DNA of 64,000 nucleotides, from the NCBI GenBank assembly GCA_002426195.1, contig DIOT01000041.1:62001-126000 (forward strand), in the 5' to 3' direction. A model generated the notes under the pieces. It worked only from the letters and a program-made list of their open reading frames with translations, did not search any database and was not told the DNA's origin. The position numbers and the translations under genes were made by a program. Source of the DNA: Bacteroidales bacterium UBA5507 (lineage in GTDB: Bacteria > Bacteroidota > Bacteroidia > Bacteroidales > Lentimicrobiaceae). Every line of letters starts with the position of its first letter. Position 1 is the first letter of the stretch. Below are positions 17,453-28,352 of the stretch, piece after piece.

Positions 17453-19240
17453 TTAATCTAATTTCAGCACAGCAAGGAATGCTGACTGTGGTACTTCAAC
17501 ATTTCCAACCTGTCTCATTCTCTTTTTACCCTTTTTCTGCTTTTCCAGAAGTTTTCTCTTACGAGTGATATCACCACCGTAACATTTAGCTGTAACATCC
17601 TTTCTAACAGCCTTAACCGTTTCACGGGCAATAACTTTTGATCCAATAGCAGCCTGTATGGCAATATCAAATTGCTGGCGAGGTATAAGCTCCTTAAGCT
17701 TTGCACACATTTTCGCACCGAATCTGTATGCATTATCCTGGTGGATTAAAGTCGAAAGTGCGTCAACTGACTCACCATTAAGCAAGATATCAAGCCTAAC
17801 CAGCTTGGCGATTTTATATCCGGTAATATGATAGTCGAATGAAGCATAACCTTTTGAGATGCTTTTTAACTTATCATAGAAGTCGAAAACTATTTCACCC
17901 AAAGGAAGTTCCACACTCAGCTCCACTCTGTCGCTTGTGAGATATACCTGGTTAAGCAGAGTTCCTCTTTTTTCAATGCACAGAGTCATTACCGCACCTA
18001 CATATTCCGATTTCGAAATGATTTGAGCGGTAATATAAGGTTCTTCAATATAATCAAGGTAACTTGGTGCAGGCAATCCCGAGGGGTTATGCACTTCAAG
18101 CATTTCACCTTTGGTAGTGTACGCTTTATAGGAAACGTTGGGAACGGTTGTAATAACATCCATATCAAACTCCCTGTCCAAACGTTCCTGAATAATTTCC
18201 ATATGCAGTAGACCCAGGAATCCACAACGGAAACCAAATCCTAAAGCTGCTGAAGACTCAGGTTCAAATACCAGCGATGCATCATTGAGCTGTAATTTTT
18301 CCATCGACGACCTTAGCTCTTCATAATCATCCGCATCAACAGGATAAATACCGGCATAAACCATTGGCTTTACATTAGTAAATCCTTCAATGGCTTTTTC
18401 GGTGGGGCGCTTAACATGAGTAATGGTATCACCTACTTTAACTTCACGTGATGTTTTTATACCCGAGATGATGTAACCTACATCACCGGCACTCAGAACT
18501 TCTCTGGGATTTTGAACCAGCTTGAGGACTCCTATCTCGTCAGCATTGTACTCTTTCCCTGTTGCAAAGAATTTAACGAAATCTCCCTTGCGTATTTGTC
18601 CGTTGAATACTCTGAAATATGCAATAATACCTCTAAAACTATTAAAAACTGAGTCGAAGATAAGTGCTTGCAGCGGTGCTTCAGGATCTCCCTTTGGCGA
18701 CGGAATGCGCTTAATTATTGCTTCCAGGATTTCATCAACCCCCATACCGGTTTTACCACTGGCTCTTATGATTTCCGAAGGATCACATCCGATAAGATCA
18801 ATTATTTGCTCTTCAACATCTTCCGGCATTGCATTATCCATATCCATTTTATTCATAATGGGTATGATTTCCAGATCGTGCTCTAATGCCAGATAAAGGT
18901 TTGAGATCGTTTGGGCTTGTATTCCCTGGGTGGCATCAATAATAAGTAATGCTCCTTCGCAGGCAGCAATTGACCTCGAAACTTCGTATGAAAAGTCTAC
19001 GTGTCCGGGGGTGTCAATTAAATTCAGTTTATAGTTTTGACCTTCAAAGAGGTAATCCATCTGAATAGCATGACTTTTAATAGTAATGCCCCTTTCACGC
19101 TCGAGATCCATATCATCAAGAACCTGGTCCTGTTGTTGTCTTTCGGTAAGTGTGCCGGTAAATTCCAACAATCGGTCAGCCAGGGTACTTTTACCATGGT
19201 CAATATGGGCAATTATGCAAAAGTTTCGGGTGTTTTTCAT
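17453..19240 (-). CDS. lepA: Elongation factor 4 (LepA) GTPase
   Basis: A 595-residue translational GTPase. G1 [16 protein letters not shown] starts near residue 11, G3 is DTPGHVDF, G4 is NKMD (about 131), and the switch region has RERGITIKS. The LepA-specific C-terminal domain is present, with the conserved [33 protein letters not shown] segment near the end (in parts). EF4 binds ribosomes and affects elongation and initiation under stress. The length is standard (about 595-600). It converges on the regulator gene with a 20-bp gap and no obvious terminator. A -7 promoter box lies only 5 nt upstream of the ATG. Confidence 0.96.
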   Translation of the reverse strand: MKNTRNFCIIAHIDHGKSTLADRLLEFTGTLTERQQQDQVLDDMDLERERGITIKSHAIQMDYLFEGQNYKLNLIDTPGHVDFSYEVSRSIAACEGALLIIDATQGIQAQTISNLYLALEHDLEIIPIMNKMDMDNAMPEDVEEQIIDLIGCDPSEIIRASGKTGMGVDEILEAIIKRIPSPKGDPEAPLQALIFDSVFNSFRGIIAYFRVFNGQIRKGDFVKFFATGKEYNADEIGVLKLVQNPREVLSAGDVGYIISGIKTSREVKVGDTITHVKRPTEKAIEGFTNVKPMVYAGIYPVDADDYEELRSSMEKLQLNDASLVFEPESSAALGFGFRCGFLGLLHMEIIQERLDREFDMDVITTVPNVSYKAYTTKGEMLEVHNPSGLPAPSYLDYIEEPYITAQIISKSEYVGAVMTLCIEKRGTLLNQVYLTSDRVELSVELPLGEIVFDFYDKLKSISKGYASFDYHITGYKIAKLVRLDILLNGESVDALSTLIHQDNAYRFGAKMCAKLKELIPRQQFDIAIQAAIGSKVIARETVKAVRKDVTAKCYGGDITRKRKLLEKQKKGKKRMRQVGNVEVPQSAFLAVLKLD

Positions 19241-19245
19241 CGGTG

Positions 19246-19253
19246 CAAAAATA
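19246..19253 (-). promoter_or_regulatory. Bacteroidetes -7 box for lepA
   Basis: The minus strand reads TATTTTTG (TAnnTTTG), ending 5 nt before the lepA ATG, the same distance as at the ClC gene, so the transcript would have almost no leader. Confidence 0.35.
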
Positions 19254-19380
19254 GAAAAAAAGCATTTAGTAAATTCACCTGTATATTACGATGTTAAACA
19301 TCGTTTGGTCTTTACAGGCAATTTGTACTGTTTAATGTTAATGCTTGTTGGGTGAGTGCTTCAACAATTAAATTGATGAG

Positions 19381-19413
19381 TTGTTAATGTATTTAATTTG
19401 TTAACTAATTTTG
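19381..19413 (+). promoter_or_regulatory. Candidate gapA promoter
   Basis: TAATTTTG (19406-19413) matches TAnnTTTG and TTG at 19381-19383 could be the -33 element (26 bp between it and the TTTG core, slightly long). The ATG follows 37 nt later. Confidence 0.45.
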
Positions 19414-19447
19414 CATTCGTAACAAGTAGTATTCTAAATAACATTAA

Positions 19448-20455
<1,008 letters not shown>

Positions 20456-20470
20456 CAATCCATTAAAGTA

Positions 20471-20501
20471 AAAAGGCTGCCCTTAAAGGCAGCCTTTTTT
20501 T
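20471..20501. terminator. Intrinsic terminator between gapA and the T9SS type-B gene
   Basis: Stem AAAAGGCTGCC (20471-20481) pairs with GGCAGCCTTTT (20488-20498) across a 6-nt loop, with a T-run to 20501. The A-run on the left arm makes it usable on the minus strand too, where the convergent gene ends at 20513. Confidence 0.9.
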
Positions 20502-20512
20502 ATTTATCTTCA

Positions 20513-23188
20513 TCAGTAAAGTAAATGCAGGCTATTCTGTATTGTTCGTTTCTGGGTTGATGTCTCCTCCGGAGCATCAGGCGAACCAACTGCCTCATAC
20601 ACAATGCATCGGTAAAAATACACACCTTCGGGACAAAGGTTATTTGTATTTTTATCTCTTCCATCCCATTTTATTTCCGGATTATTCGTCTCAAAAACCA
20701 ATATACCCCAGCGGTTAAAGATTTGCATTTCAACTCTCTCCACAGAAGTATAACCAGGGAATGGGACAAAGAAATCATTTATGTTGTCACTATTGGGTGT
20801 AAATACATTAGGCAATCTGTACCTGGGGCAGTCATCAATTCCAAGGCAATAGGCAAAATAATTTGTAGTATCAACGTTCCCGTTTGTATCTGCGGCAACT
20901 ATAAAATAGCATGCTGAGATTGATTGATTTGGTAGCGTATAAAGATATGACGTTTCTGCCGGCTCAATAGTTGCCAATAAAGTTGATGGATTTCCTTGCT
21001 GCCATAATTGATAATTAGCTATATCGGGGGCACACGTTAACTGAATGTTCTCCCATGCAAAGAAGATTGTATGGTCCTCACAGTTGATAGTTGCCGTTAG
21101 CATTGGCGGACATGGTGCTATGTTATCAAGGGGTACATCGCATTTTATTTGCGATAAATTGATCAGCGGATCAATATAACCCGGTGAGCCATATGTGCCT
21201 AGCGTCTTAACATAATAACAATATGAAACACCGTTAATCAGTGCCGTGTCAGTATAGACCGCAACTCTCACCAATGCGATACTATCAAATACATCAGATC
21301 CCGCCGGTCGACGATATATAACATATTCTTCATTTGACCATGGAACATTGTAATTGATATTTATGGTTATCAGCTCGTCTGACGGTGTTGTGGTAATATA
21401 TACTGAAGATGCCGGAACAGAAAAGCCAACTGAGAAGACATTCCCCGGACTATTATTAATGAGTTCAATTTCGTATGTATAAGCGAAATCCAGAGTATTT
21501 ATATCTGCATCAGTATAAACAGTATCATTCAGGTCATTGAATTCGGCAATTATTACAGGGTTGTCAGTTACAGAGCCTGTTGATCTGTATATTTTGTAAA
21601 TAAAAGGGCCTGGGGTTTGAATGGTATCCAATTCTGTTGGCTTTGACCATGCAATGTACATTTCTCCGTTGGTACCAGAAGTCGATAACACACTAACATT
21701 GGTAATTACCGGTAAATCTTTCTTAAGGTCGGTACAAACTTCTTCTGAAGCTTTACTTTCTGCACCATCATTAAAGTAGTAGGTAATTAAGTAGCAATAC
21801 ATTACACCTCTTACCAGCCCGGTGCCATTATTATCATCAGTGAAACCGGTATTTTGAATTCCCTGAGTGGTTTGAATAAGCTGATATCCTGTTTCAGGAG
21901 GGACGCCTGTGACACATTCGCCCGGAATAAAATCGGAAGTTCCGGTTCTGCGATATATTTTGTATCCCACAGCTTCATTACAAAATGCCCTATCCCAGTC
22001 AAGACTGATTGTGTTTCCCAATGGTTCGGCCGAAACATTTTCAACAGGAGGGGCAATCACTTTAATGTTAAGAGTTGCCAGATCTACTAAAGAAATAGGA
22101 GATGCATCATCCTCGGCTCTGAAATAAATCTGATAAGACTGATTGCGCACCTGTGAACAAGTGACTGACCACTCCAGTACACCTGTTGTTAATCCAGGCA
22201 TATCTGACGTAATATTAAATGTGGCCGGATTTGATGAAAGAGTCATTGGCCCACCACTTGCTGTGAGTGTAATTCCGTCACCGTTTTCATCAGAGGCAGA
22301 AATATCCATCCGGAGAGTACTGCCGGCTATCACACAAGTGTCGAATAGTTCACCTATTTTAGGAGGATCATTATCGCAGGCTATGGCATTAATCTGCATA
22401 TCTCTGGTAATGTAGCCAATACGCACCCCATTCCTCCACTCTTCAATGATAAGGGCTATATTATATTCACCTTGTATTGTAGGGCTATCCCAAAGTATAT
22501 CACCGGTCACTTCATTAATTGTAAAAGTACCCGGATTCTCTGTATCAACGAGATTGGGAAGCTGATACCCAAGTATATTTAACCCTCCTGCACCACGAGG
22601 CGTAACCAGTTTATATGATAAGCTATCACCATTAGGATCAAAGGCTCCGGGGTTGTGAATGAAAGGTATTCCTATACAGGCATTATCGATAGGAGGGAGG
22701 AGAAGTTGTGGTGAGCTATTATTTCCCAGGAATGGATTTATTACCAGAACTGTCTCAAGATAAAGCGGGACATCAACAGAGTTTGGAATATTCTGAATCC
22801 CCATGTTCCTGTTGGGATCTTCCAACCATATTCTGTAAGTGGATGCTGAAGGATAAGTGTGAACACCTATATAAATATTTTTTCTGATATCACGACCAAC
22901 CATCTCACCGGTGTGGTTACATTGTATTCCTGCGGGGGTAATACCCGGAGGGCCATTTGTCCTTCCAAGAATACTGTTCTGCCCATCACCCCAGTTTATT
23001 GTCAGTTCACACCTGTCAGCTGCGCTGGGAGCAAAAGTATAAGTGGTAATTGTAATCTCATAAGTTAAATCACTAATGTGACGATATGTGATTTCGCCGG
23101 CTCTCTGGTGTGTTGCATAAAGAGGATTAAATGCAGAAAAACAGAGAATTAGAATAAAAATGTAAAGTTGTGTGTGGCGAAATTCCAT
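20513..23188 (-). CDS. Large surface protein with FN3-like repeats and T9SS type-B sorting domain
   Basis: A secreted protein of 891 residues from the ATG at 23188 (the frame is open to 23215). A signal peptide is followed by ATHQRAGEITYRHISDLTYE, the hallmark N-terminus of a family of Bacteroidetes gliding/adhesin-like proteins. The middle has Ig/cadherin-like and fibronectin-III-like modules (PPVENVSAEP, KIYRRTG, KIYRSTG, repeated). The C-terminus is the gliding-motility-associated (type B) sorting domain: LPNVFTPNSDNINDFF, EMQIFNRWG, WDGRD and PEGVYFYRC. T9SS carries such proteins across the outer membrane, and the type-B domain is linked to the surface through the PorV/SprF route. The final about 25 residues after CIVYEAVG are an unusual Ser/Thr-rich tail beyond the canonical end of the domain. 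The ligand is unknown. Confidence 0.87.
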   Translation of the reverse strand: MEFRHTQLYIFILILCFSAFNPLYATHQRAGEITYRHISDLTYEITITTYTFAPSAADRCELTINWGDGQNSILGRTNGPPGITPAGIQCNHTGEMVGRDIRKNIYIGVHTYPSASTYRIWLEDPNRNMGIQNIPNSVDVPLYLETVLVINPFLGNNSSPQLLLPPIDNACIGIPFIHNPGAFDPNGDSLSYKLVTPRGAGGLNILGYQLPNLVDTENPGTFTINEVTGDILWDSPTIQGEYNIALIIEEWRNGVRIGYITRDMQINAIACDNDPPKIGELFDTCVIAGSTLRMDISASDENGDGITLTASGGPMTLSSNPATFNITSDMPGLTTGVLEWSVTCSQVRNQSYQIYFRAEDDASPISLVDLATLNIKVIAPPVENVSAEPLGNTISLDWDRAFCNEAVGYKIYRRTGTSDFIPGECVTGVPPETGYQLIQTTQGIQNTGFTDDNNGTGLVRGVMYCYLITYYFNDGAESKASEEVCTDLKKDLPVITNVSVLSTSGTNGEMYIAWSKPTELDTIQTPGPFIYKIYRSTGSVTDNPVIIAEFNDLNDTVYTDADINTLDFAYTYEIELINNSPGNVFSVGFSVPASSVYITTTPSDELITININYNVPWSNEEYVIYRRPAGSDVFDSIALVRVAVYTDTALINGVSYCYYVKTLGTYGSPGYIDPLINLSQIKCDVPLDNIAPCPPMLTATINCEDHTIFFAWENIQLTCAPDIANYQLWQQGNPSTLLATIEPAETSYLYTLPNQSISACYFIVAADTNGNVDTTNYFAYCLGIDDCPRYRLPNVFTPNSDNINDFFVPFPGYTSVERVEMQIFNRWGILVFETNNPEIKWDGRDKNTNNLCPEGVYFYRCIVYEAVGSPDAPEETSTQKRTIQNSLHLLY

Positions 23189-23329
23189 AGTATTTAAAGC
23201 CTTTGCACCCGGCAAGTATAAAAATATTCAGTATATTTTCAGTTATAGAACAAATATAAGGCAATTTTGGCTTATGACTTGTTTTTTTATTAATCTGAGT
23301 TGCGGTGGAGGTTTCGTTCCATAAATCGG

Positions 23330-23337
23330 TAACTTTG
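23330..23337 (+). promoter_or_regulatory. Candidate -7 box of rsh
   Basis: TAACTTTG matches TAnnTTTG and lies 23 nt before the ATG. No convincing -33 element is seen. Confidence 0.35.
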
Positions 23338-23360
23338 TGATAGAATTGTAAGAGAAAGAA

Positions 23361-25607
23361 ATGAGTACGACGTATATAGCTGACCCGGAACAGGAAAGAA
23401 AGGAAATACTTAAGCGCTACAGGAGCCTGCTTAATGCCTGGAGTACGAGAGCAGAACTTAAAAATAAGCGCACGGTAAGAAAAGCATTTAATCTTGCCGT
23501 TAGCGCACATAAAGATATGCGCCGCAAAAGCGGTGAGCCATACATATATCATCCCCTTGAAGTCGCCCGTATAGTTGCCGGTGAAATTGGCCTGGGCGAA
23601 ACTTCCATAATCTGTGCCCTCCTTCATGATGTTGTTGAAGATACCGATTATACTATTGATGATATGCGCCGTATGTTTGGCGATAAAGTAGCCCGTATAA
23701 TCGATGGATTAACAAAGATTAAAGAATTATTTGACCATACCCCTTCTGCCCAGGCAGAGAACTTCAGGAAGATGCTTCTTACGCTATCAGATGATGTAAG
23801 GGTTATTCTTATTAAACTTGCTGACAGGTTGCATAATATGAGGACACTCGAATCAATGTCACATGAAAAGCAGCTTAAGATAGCATCCGAAACAATTTAT
23901 CTTTTTGCACCTTTGGCTCACAGATTGGGGCTGTATGCCATTAAGAGTGAACTTGAGGACCTTGCTCTCAAGTATACAGAGCCCGAAATATATAATTCAA
24001 TTGGTCGAAAGCTTGAAGAAACTTCAGCAGAGAGAACCAGGTTTATAAATAAGTTTATTTTCCCCATCAAGAAAGCACTCCTTGCCCAGGGGCTGGTTTT
24101 TGAAATCATCGGAAGAGAAAAATCTATCTATTCTATCTGGCAGAAAATGAAAGCAAAGCAAGTTCCCTTTGAGGAGGTCTTCGACATTTTTGCCATTCGG
24201 ATAATCATCGATACAAGTTTTGAGAATGAAAAATACCAATGTTGGCAGGCCTATTCAATAGTGACTGATTTCTATAGTCCGAAACAAAACAGGCTACGCG
24301 ACTGGATTTCTACACCTAAAGCTAATGGTTATGAATCGCTTCATACCACTGTTATGAGCCATACAGGTCAGTGGGTAGAAGTGCAGATCAGAACCAAGAG
24401 GATGAACGAAATTGCCGAAAAGGGTTATGCTGCCCATTGGAAGTATAAGGAGAAATCTAACAGTGAAAGTGGCCTTGACCGTTGGTTGAATAAGATTAAA
24501 GAGCTGCTGCAATCACCCGATTCTAATGCCCTGGCTTTCCTCGATGAATTTAAGTTAAACCTCTTCGCCGATGAGATAATTGTTTTTACACCTAAGGGCG
24601 AAGTTAAAACATTGCCGTCCAATTCAACCACACTCGATTTTGCTTATAACATTCATAGCGAAATAGGTAACCAATGTATTGGAGCTAAAGTAAATCACAA
24701 GCTTGTCCCTCTGAACTATGTACTGAAGAGTGGTGACCAGGTAGAAATTATTACCTCAAAAAAGCAAAGTCCCCGCGAAGAATGGATAAATTATGTTGTA
24801 ACTGCCCGAGCCAAATCCTTTATTAAAGATGCCCTGAAAGAACAGCGCAAAAAGTATGTGGAAGAAGGCAGAGTCAAGCTCGAACAGCTCTTTAAAGAAC
24901 TTAAAATCGAACATAATAGGAATAGCCTGTTGCAACTTCAGGAATGTAACCATATAAGTTCAACAATCGATCTTTATTATCGTGTAGCCCTTGGCGAGAT
25001 AGGACTTAAGGAAATAAAGGATTGTATCAGCCAACATGAAAAAGGCGGCTGGCTCAATCTTATAACCAGACCGTTTGTCAGGAACAGGCATGTTATTCCA
25101 CAACGTCTGAGTGATGAAGTGAAGCAAAAAGTTGGTGCAAAAGAACTTGTAACAGCCCAGAATGGTGAAATTGAATACCGCATTTCCGATTGCTGCAACC
25201 CTATCCCCGGTGATGAGGTGGTTGGTTTTGTTCCTCAGGATGGCGGTATCTGGATTCATCGGACTAATTGTCCTGAAGCAATACAGCTGATGTCGAAATA
25301 TGGAAACCGCATTGTGAAAATTAACTGGACCGGAACTGATTCAGGTACTTTTTTAAGTGGAATCAGACTTGTTGGTTTTGACAATATGGGATTACTAAAT
25401 GACATTATCAATATAATATCAACACAAATGAGCCTTAACATAAGGTCATTCCATATTGACTCCACAGGTGATGTTTTCGAAGCTACCATAATGCTTTTAG
25501 TTCACAGTACCGACGACCTGAACAGATTAATGACCGAGCTCAAAAAGCTAAAGGGCATCAACAACGTATACCGTATAAGCAGGTTAACCGATAGTGTCGT
25601 AAAATAG
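23361..25607 (+). CDS. Bifunctional (p)ppGpp synthetase/hydrolase, RelA/SpoT family
   Basis: A 748-residue long RSH protein controlling the stringent response. The HD hydrolase domain (about 45-200) keeps the metal-binding residues (YHPLEVA, LLHDVVEDTDYT, KLADRLHNMRTL). The synthetase domain (about 240-370) has GREKSIYSIWQKM, RDWISTPKANGYESLHTTV and EVQIRTKRMNEIAEKGYAAHW. These are followed by TGS (about 410-470; FTPKGEVKTLP), a helical region with the Cys pair in SDCCNPIPGDEVVG, and a C-terminal ACT domain (about 670-745). Both active sites look intact, so it should make and degrade ppGpp. It is divergent from the T9SS type-B gene. Confidence 0.95.
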   Translation: MSTTYIADPEQERKEILKRYRSLLNAWSTRAELKNKRTVRKAFNLAVSAHKDMRRKSGEPYIYHPLEVARIVAGEIGLGETSIICALLHDVVEDTDYTIDDMRRMFGDKVARIIDGLTKIKELFDHTPSAQAENFRKMLLTLSDDVRVILIKLADRLHNMRTLESMSHEKQLKIASETIYLFAPLAHRLGLYAIKSELEDLALKYTEPEIYNSIGRKLEETSAERTRFINKFIFPIKKALLAQGLVFEIIGREKSIYSIWQKMKAKQVPFEEVFDIFAIRIIIDTSFENEKYQCWQAYSIVTDFYSPKQNRLRDWISTPKANGYESLHTTVMSHTGQWVEVQIRTKRMNEIAEKGYAAHWKYKEKSNSESGLDRWLNKIKELLQSPDSNALAFLDEFKLNLFADEIIVFTPKGEVKTLPSNSTTLDFAYNIHSEIGNQCIGAKVNHKLVPLNYVLKSGDQVEIITSKKQSPREEWINYVVTARAKSFIKDALKEQRKKYVEEGRVKLEQLFKELKIEHNRNSLLQLQECNHISSTIDLYYRVALGEIGLKEIKDCISQHEKGGWLNLITRPFVRNRHVIPQRLSDEVKQKVGAKELVTAQNGEIEYRISDCCNPIPGDEVVGFVPQDGGIWIHRTNCPEAIQLMSKYGNRIVKINWTGTDSGTFLSGIRLVGFDNMGLLNDIINIISTQMSLNIRSFHIDSTGDVFEATIMLLVHSTDDLNRLMTELKKLKGINNVYRISRLTDSVVK

Positions 25608-25630
25608 GTTTTGAAGTATTATTTTTATTT

Positions 25631-25650
25631 ATTCTAAATAACATTAGAAT
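25631..25650. promoter_or_regulatory. Perfect inverted repeat upstream of fur, possible operator
   Basis: ATTCTAA (25631-25637) and TTAGAAT (25644-25650) are perfect 7-bp arms with a 6-nt spacer, 57 bp before the fur ATG. Fur-family genes are often self-regulated through AT-rich palindromes, so this may be the site (inference). The first 16 bases also occur upstream of gapA. Confidence 0.35.
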
Positions 25651-25707
25651 ATTTATTAATTTTACACACTATAAGCCATGAGCTGATACTTAAACGGAAA
25701 CTTACAC

Positions 25708-26223
25708 ATGGAAAAGAATGATAGCAATCGCTTGAACTTCGAAACTGTAATAGAAATTTTTACCGACTATCTTGAGAGTAATGGGCATAGAAAAACGCCT
25801 GAAAGATATACTATACTGAGAGAAATCTATTCTACCGAAGGGCATTTCGACATCGAATCCTTATATGTAAGGATGAAAAACAACCGTTACAGAGTTAGCA
25901 GGGCAACATTGTACAATACAATTGAGCTTCTGCAGAATTGCAATCTGGTAACCAAACACCAGTTTGGGAACAATTACGCGCAATATGAGAAATCGTTCAA
26001 GTTCAGGCAACATGACCACTTTATTAATATAGAAGATGGTTCAGTACTTGAATTCTGTGACCCCCGTATCCAGGAAATTAAATCTTCAATAGAGCGCATT
26101 CTTGGGGTTAACATAACAAGCCATGCCTTAACCTTCTATGGTTATATGAATAAGAGCAAACCCAAGCCAAAAAGATCAATTGAAGAGAATACTACCGAAG
26201 CATTCGACGTTGCCGAAAACTAA
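25708..26223 (+). CDS. fur: Fur-family metal-responsive transcriptional regulator
   Basis: A 171-residue Fur/PerR/Zur-like repressor. The N-terminal winged helix is visible ([35 protein letters not shown], about residues 27-90). The dimerisation domain has the metal-binding [10 protein letters not shown] motif (about 110-119), [10 protein letters not shown] and SHALTFYG. The structural CxxC zinc pairs of classical Fur are absent: only isolated Cys residues are seen. A basic KSKPKPKRS segment and acidic tail end the protein. The metal (Fe, Mn or Zn) cannot be told from the sequence. It precedes purA by 135 bp. Confidence 0.87.
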   Translation: MEKNDSNRLNFETVIEIFTDYLESNGHRKTPERYTILREIYSTEGHFDIESLYVRMKNNRYRVSRATLYNTIELLQNCNLVTKHQFGNNYAQYEKSFKFRQHDHFINIEDGSVLEFCDPRIQEIKSSIERILGVNITSHALTFYGYMNKSKPKPKRSIEENTTEAFDVAEN

Positions 26224-26358
26224 TTTAATTGGTCATTATCTGCTGAGCATCGGCGTTTTTTTCTTATTATTGCATTAAATCCGAAACCTTCTTTCGGAGC
26301 ATGTTTAATTGCTAACTGGATCATTTTTTAATCTGCAAGTTGCTATAAATCATTTATA

Positions 26359-27660
26359 ATGAAAATTGATGTCTTACTGGGCCTGCAATGGGGCGATGAG
26401 GGAAAAGGGAAAATAACTGACGTACTAACACCTCAATACGATATAATTGCAAGGTTTCAGGGAGGCCCTAATGCCGGTCACACCCTTGAGTTTGATGGCG
26501 GAAAGCATGTTCTCCATACCATTCCTTCTGGAATATTCCATAAAGAAAAAACAAATGTTATTGGAAATGGCGTTATTATTGACCCATACATACTTTCACA
26601 GGAACTAAAGAAGCTCCGTGATAAAGGATTATCACCCGAAAAGAACCTCCTGATTTCCAAAAGGGCACATTTAATTACCCCTACACACCGTCTTCTCGAT
26701 TTCGTATATGAAGATTCAAAGGGCGCATCAAAAATAGGCTCAACTTTAAAAGGAATCGGACCAACTTATACCGACAAAGTTGCAAGATCGGGCATCAGGA
26801 TTGGCGATACACGTTTACCCGGATTTAAAGAAAAATATTATCAGCAGCAGGAGGCACACTTCAGAGTGATCCGCTCATTTGGATATGATCCCGCTGAACT
26901 GACAATTGAATCAATGAAGCTTCATGAATATGAAGCTCAGTGGTTCGACGGCCTTTCATATATTAATGATATTCCGCTTATCGACAGTGAACTGTTTATT
27001 AATGAAAGCATAGCGAACGGTAAAAAAATATTGGCAGAGGGTGCACAAGGTTCCTTGCTTGATATTGACTTCGGGACTTATCCTTTTGTTACTTCATCAA
27101 ATACAATCACTGCAGGTGTTTGCTCAGGTTTGGGCATCTCCCCTCAAAAGATCGGCAAAGTCTTTGGAGTATTCAAAGCATATTGTACCAGAGTTGGTAG
27201 TGGCCCTTTCCCTACACAACTTGACGATGAAACAGGTGACCAGTTAAGAGTTAAGGGAAACGAATTTGGCTCTACTACCGGACGACCACGTCGTTGTGGC
27301 TGGATCGATCTTCCGTCATTAAAATATTCAGTCATGCTTAACGGCGTTACTGATTTGGTAATGATGAAATCAGATGTGCTCGATGAATTATCCGAAATCG
27401 GTGTTTGCACGGAATACAGAATAGATGGTATAAACTATTCTTTCCCACGGTATGAGTCAATCTCTGATGATGTGAAACCGGTATACACATATCTCAAAGG
27501 CTGGAAATCATCAATCATTAATGTGAAAAAGTGGAATGAACTGCCCGAAGAGTTTAAAGATTACATCCTATATATCGAAAATAGTCTGAATGCTCCAATT
27601 TCTGTTGTTTCACTGGGACCTGAAAGAAGCCAGACAATAATCAGAAAGCAAGACAGGTAA
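26359..27660 (+). CDS. purA: Adenylosuccinate synthetase
   Basis: A 433-residue enzyme of AMP synthesis that joins IMP and aspartate with GTP. Signature motifs are LLGLQWGDEGKGKITD (about 5-20), the catalytic-His segment FQGGPNAGHTL (about 34-44), KGIGPTYTDK (about 130), ILAEGAQGSLLDIDFGTYPFV in parts (about 223), and RVGSGPFPT followed by GRPRRCGWIDL. The size is standard. The ccmB start lies 18 bp downstream on the same strand, so read-through into the cytochrome maturation genes is possible. The 135-bp gap upstream holds only a small GC-poor hairpin (arms CCGAAA/TTTCGG near 26281) and no clear promoter. Confidence 0.96.
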   Translation: MKIDVLLGLQWGDEGKGKITDVLTPQYDIIARFQGGPNAGHTLEFDGGKHVLHTIPSGIFHKEKTNVIGNGVIIDPYILSQELKKLRDKGLSPEKNLLISKRAHLITPTHRLLDFVYEDSKGASKIGSTLKGIGPTYTDKVARSGIRIGDTRLPGFKEKYYQQQEAHFRVIRSFGYDPAELTIESMKLHEYEAQWFDGLSYINDIPLIDSELFINESIANGKKILAEGAQGSLLDIDFGTYPFVTSSNTITAGVCSGLGISPQKIGKVFGVFKAYCTRVGSGPFPTQLDDETGDQLRVKGNEFGSTTGRPRRCGWIDLPSLKYSVMLNGVTDLVMMKSDVLDELSEIGVCTEYRIDGINYSFPRYESISDDVKPVYTYLKGWKSSIINVKKWNELPEEFKDYILYIENSLNAPISVVSLGPERSQTIIRKQDR

Positions 27661-27677
27661 AACCAAAATATGAAGAT

Positions 27678-28334
27678 TTGAAAGAAATTTCCGAACTCAT
27701 AAAGAAAGATTTTTTACTGGAACTAAGGCAGAGATATGCCATAAATGCCATCTTACTTTATGTAGTTTCTACAGTGTTTGTTGTCCAACTGGCGTTTGGA
27801 AGAATAATTGACGCAAACACATGGATTACCCTCTTTTGGATTATTATGCTATTTGCAGCTTTCAATGCTGTAAGTAAGAGCTTTCTGCAGGAACACCAAA
27901 CCCGATGGCTATACTATTTTACATTGGCCTCTCCTCAATCAATTATACTTTCAAAGATAATATACAACAGTATCCTTATGGTTCTGCTCGGATTCCTAAG
28001 CTTGCTGTTATATGTATTGTTCATGGGAATGCCCGAGTTTAACCATGCAATACTTTATCCTGTTTTTATACTTGGATGTATAGGCCTGGCGTCAACCCTT
28101 ACAATGGTTTCTGCAATAGCCTCCAATGCCGGGAATAACATGGCGTTAATGGCTATTCTTGGGTTTCCCATAGTATTGCCTCTGTTACTTTTGGTAATAA
28201 ATTCATTCAAAATTGCATTAAGTGCTGAAATTTTTACACTTCAGTTAATAAAAAGCATAGGTTCGTTGTTCTTAATTGATACCGTTGTTGTTATAATGGC
28301 TGCATTGCTTTTTCCTTATCTTTGGCATAAATAA
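27678..28334 (+). CDS. ccmB: Haem exporter permease subunit CcmB
   Basis: A 218-residue membrane protein with about six helices and the CcmB-type start KEISELIKKDFLLELRQRYAIN. CcmB is the permease of the CcmAB complex of cytochrome c maturation system I, releasing holo-CcmE from CcmC. The only in-frame start that keeps the whole N-terminal cytosolic helix is the TTG at 27678. An ATG at 27670 in another frame makes a three-codon ORF whose TGA overlaps this TTG. No ATP-binding ccmA is seen adjacent. The following ccmC starts 18 bp later. Confidence 0.86.
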   Translation: MKEISELIKKDFLLELRQRYAINAILLYVVSTVFVVQLAFGRIIDANTWITLFWIIMLFAAFNAVSKSFLQEHQTRWLYYFTLASPQSIILSKIIYNSILMVLLGFLSLLLYVLFMGMPEFNHAILYPVFILGCIGLASTLTMVSAIASNAGNNMALMAILGFPIVLPLLLLVINSFKIALSAEIFTLQLIKSIGSLFLIDTVVVIMAALLFPYLWHK

Positions 28335-28352
28335 AACTTAAAAGCATTTCTT

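Noticed and set aside
18522..18896. 124-aa plus-strand open frame within lepA
   Set aside because: LepA is intact on the minus strand with all G motifs. The plus-strand frame has no support.
23127..23627. 166-aa minus-strand open frame
   Set aside because: It overlaps the start of rsh on the other strand and the start of the T9SS type-B gene. Composition is not protein-like and no motif is seen.
26224..26358. Terminator or riboswitch between fur and purA
   Set aside because: There is a T-run near 26257 but no stem before it, and only a 6-bp hairpin near 26281. Nothing matches a known riboswitch.
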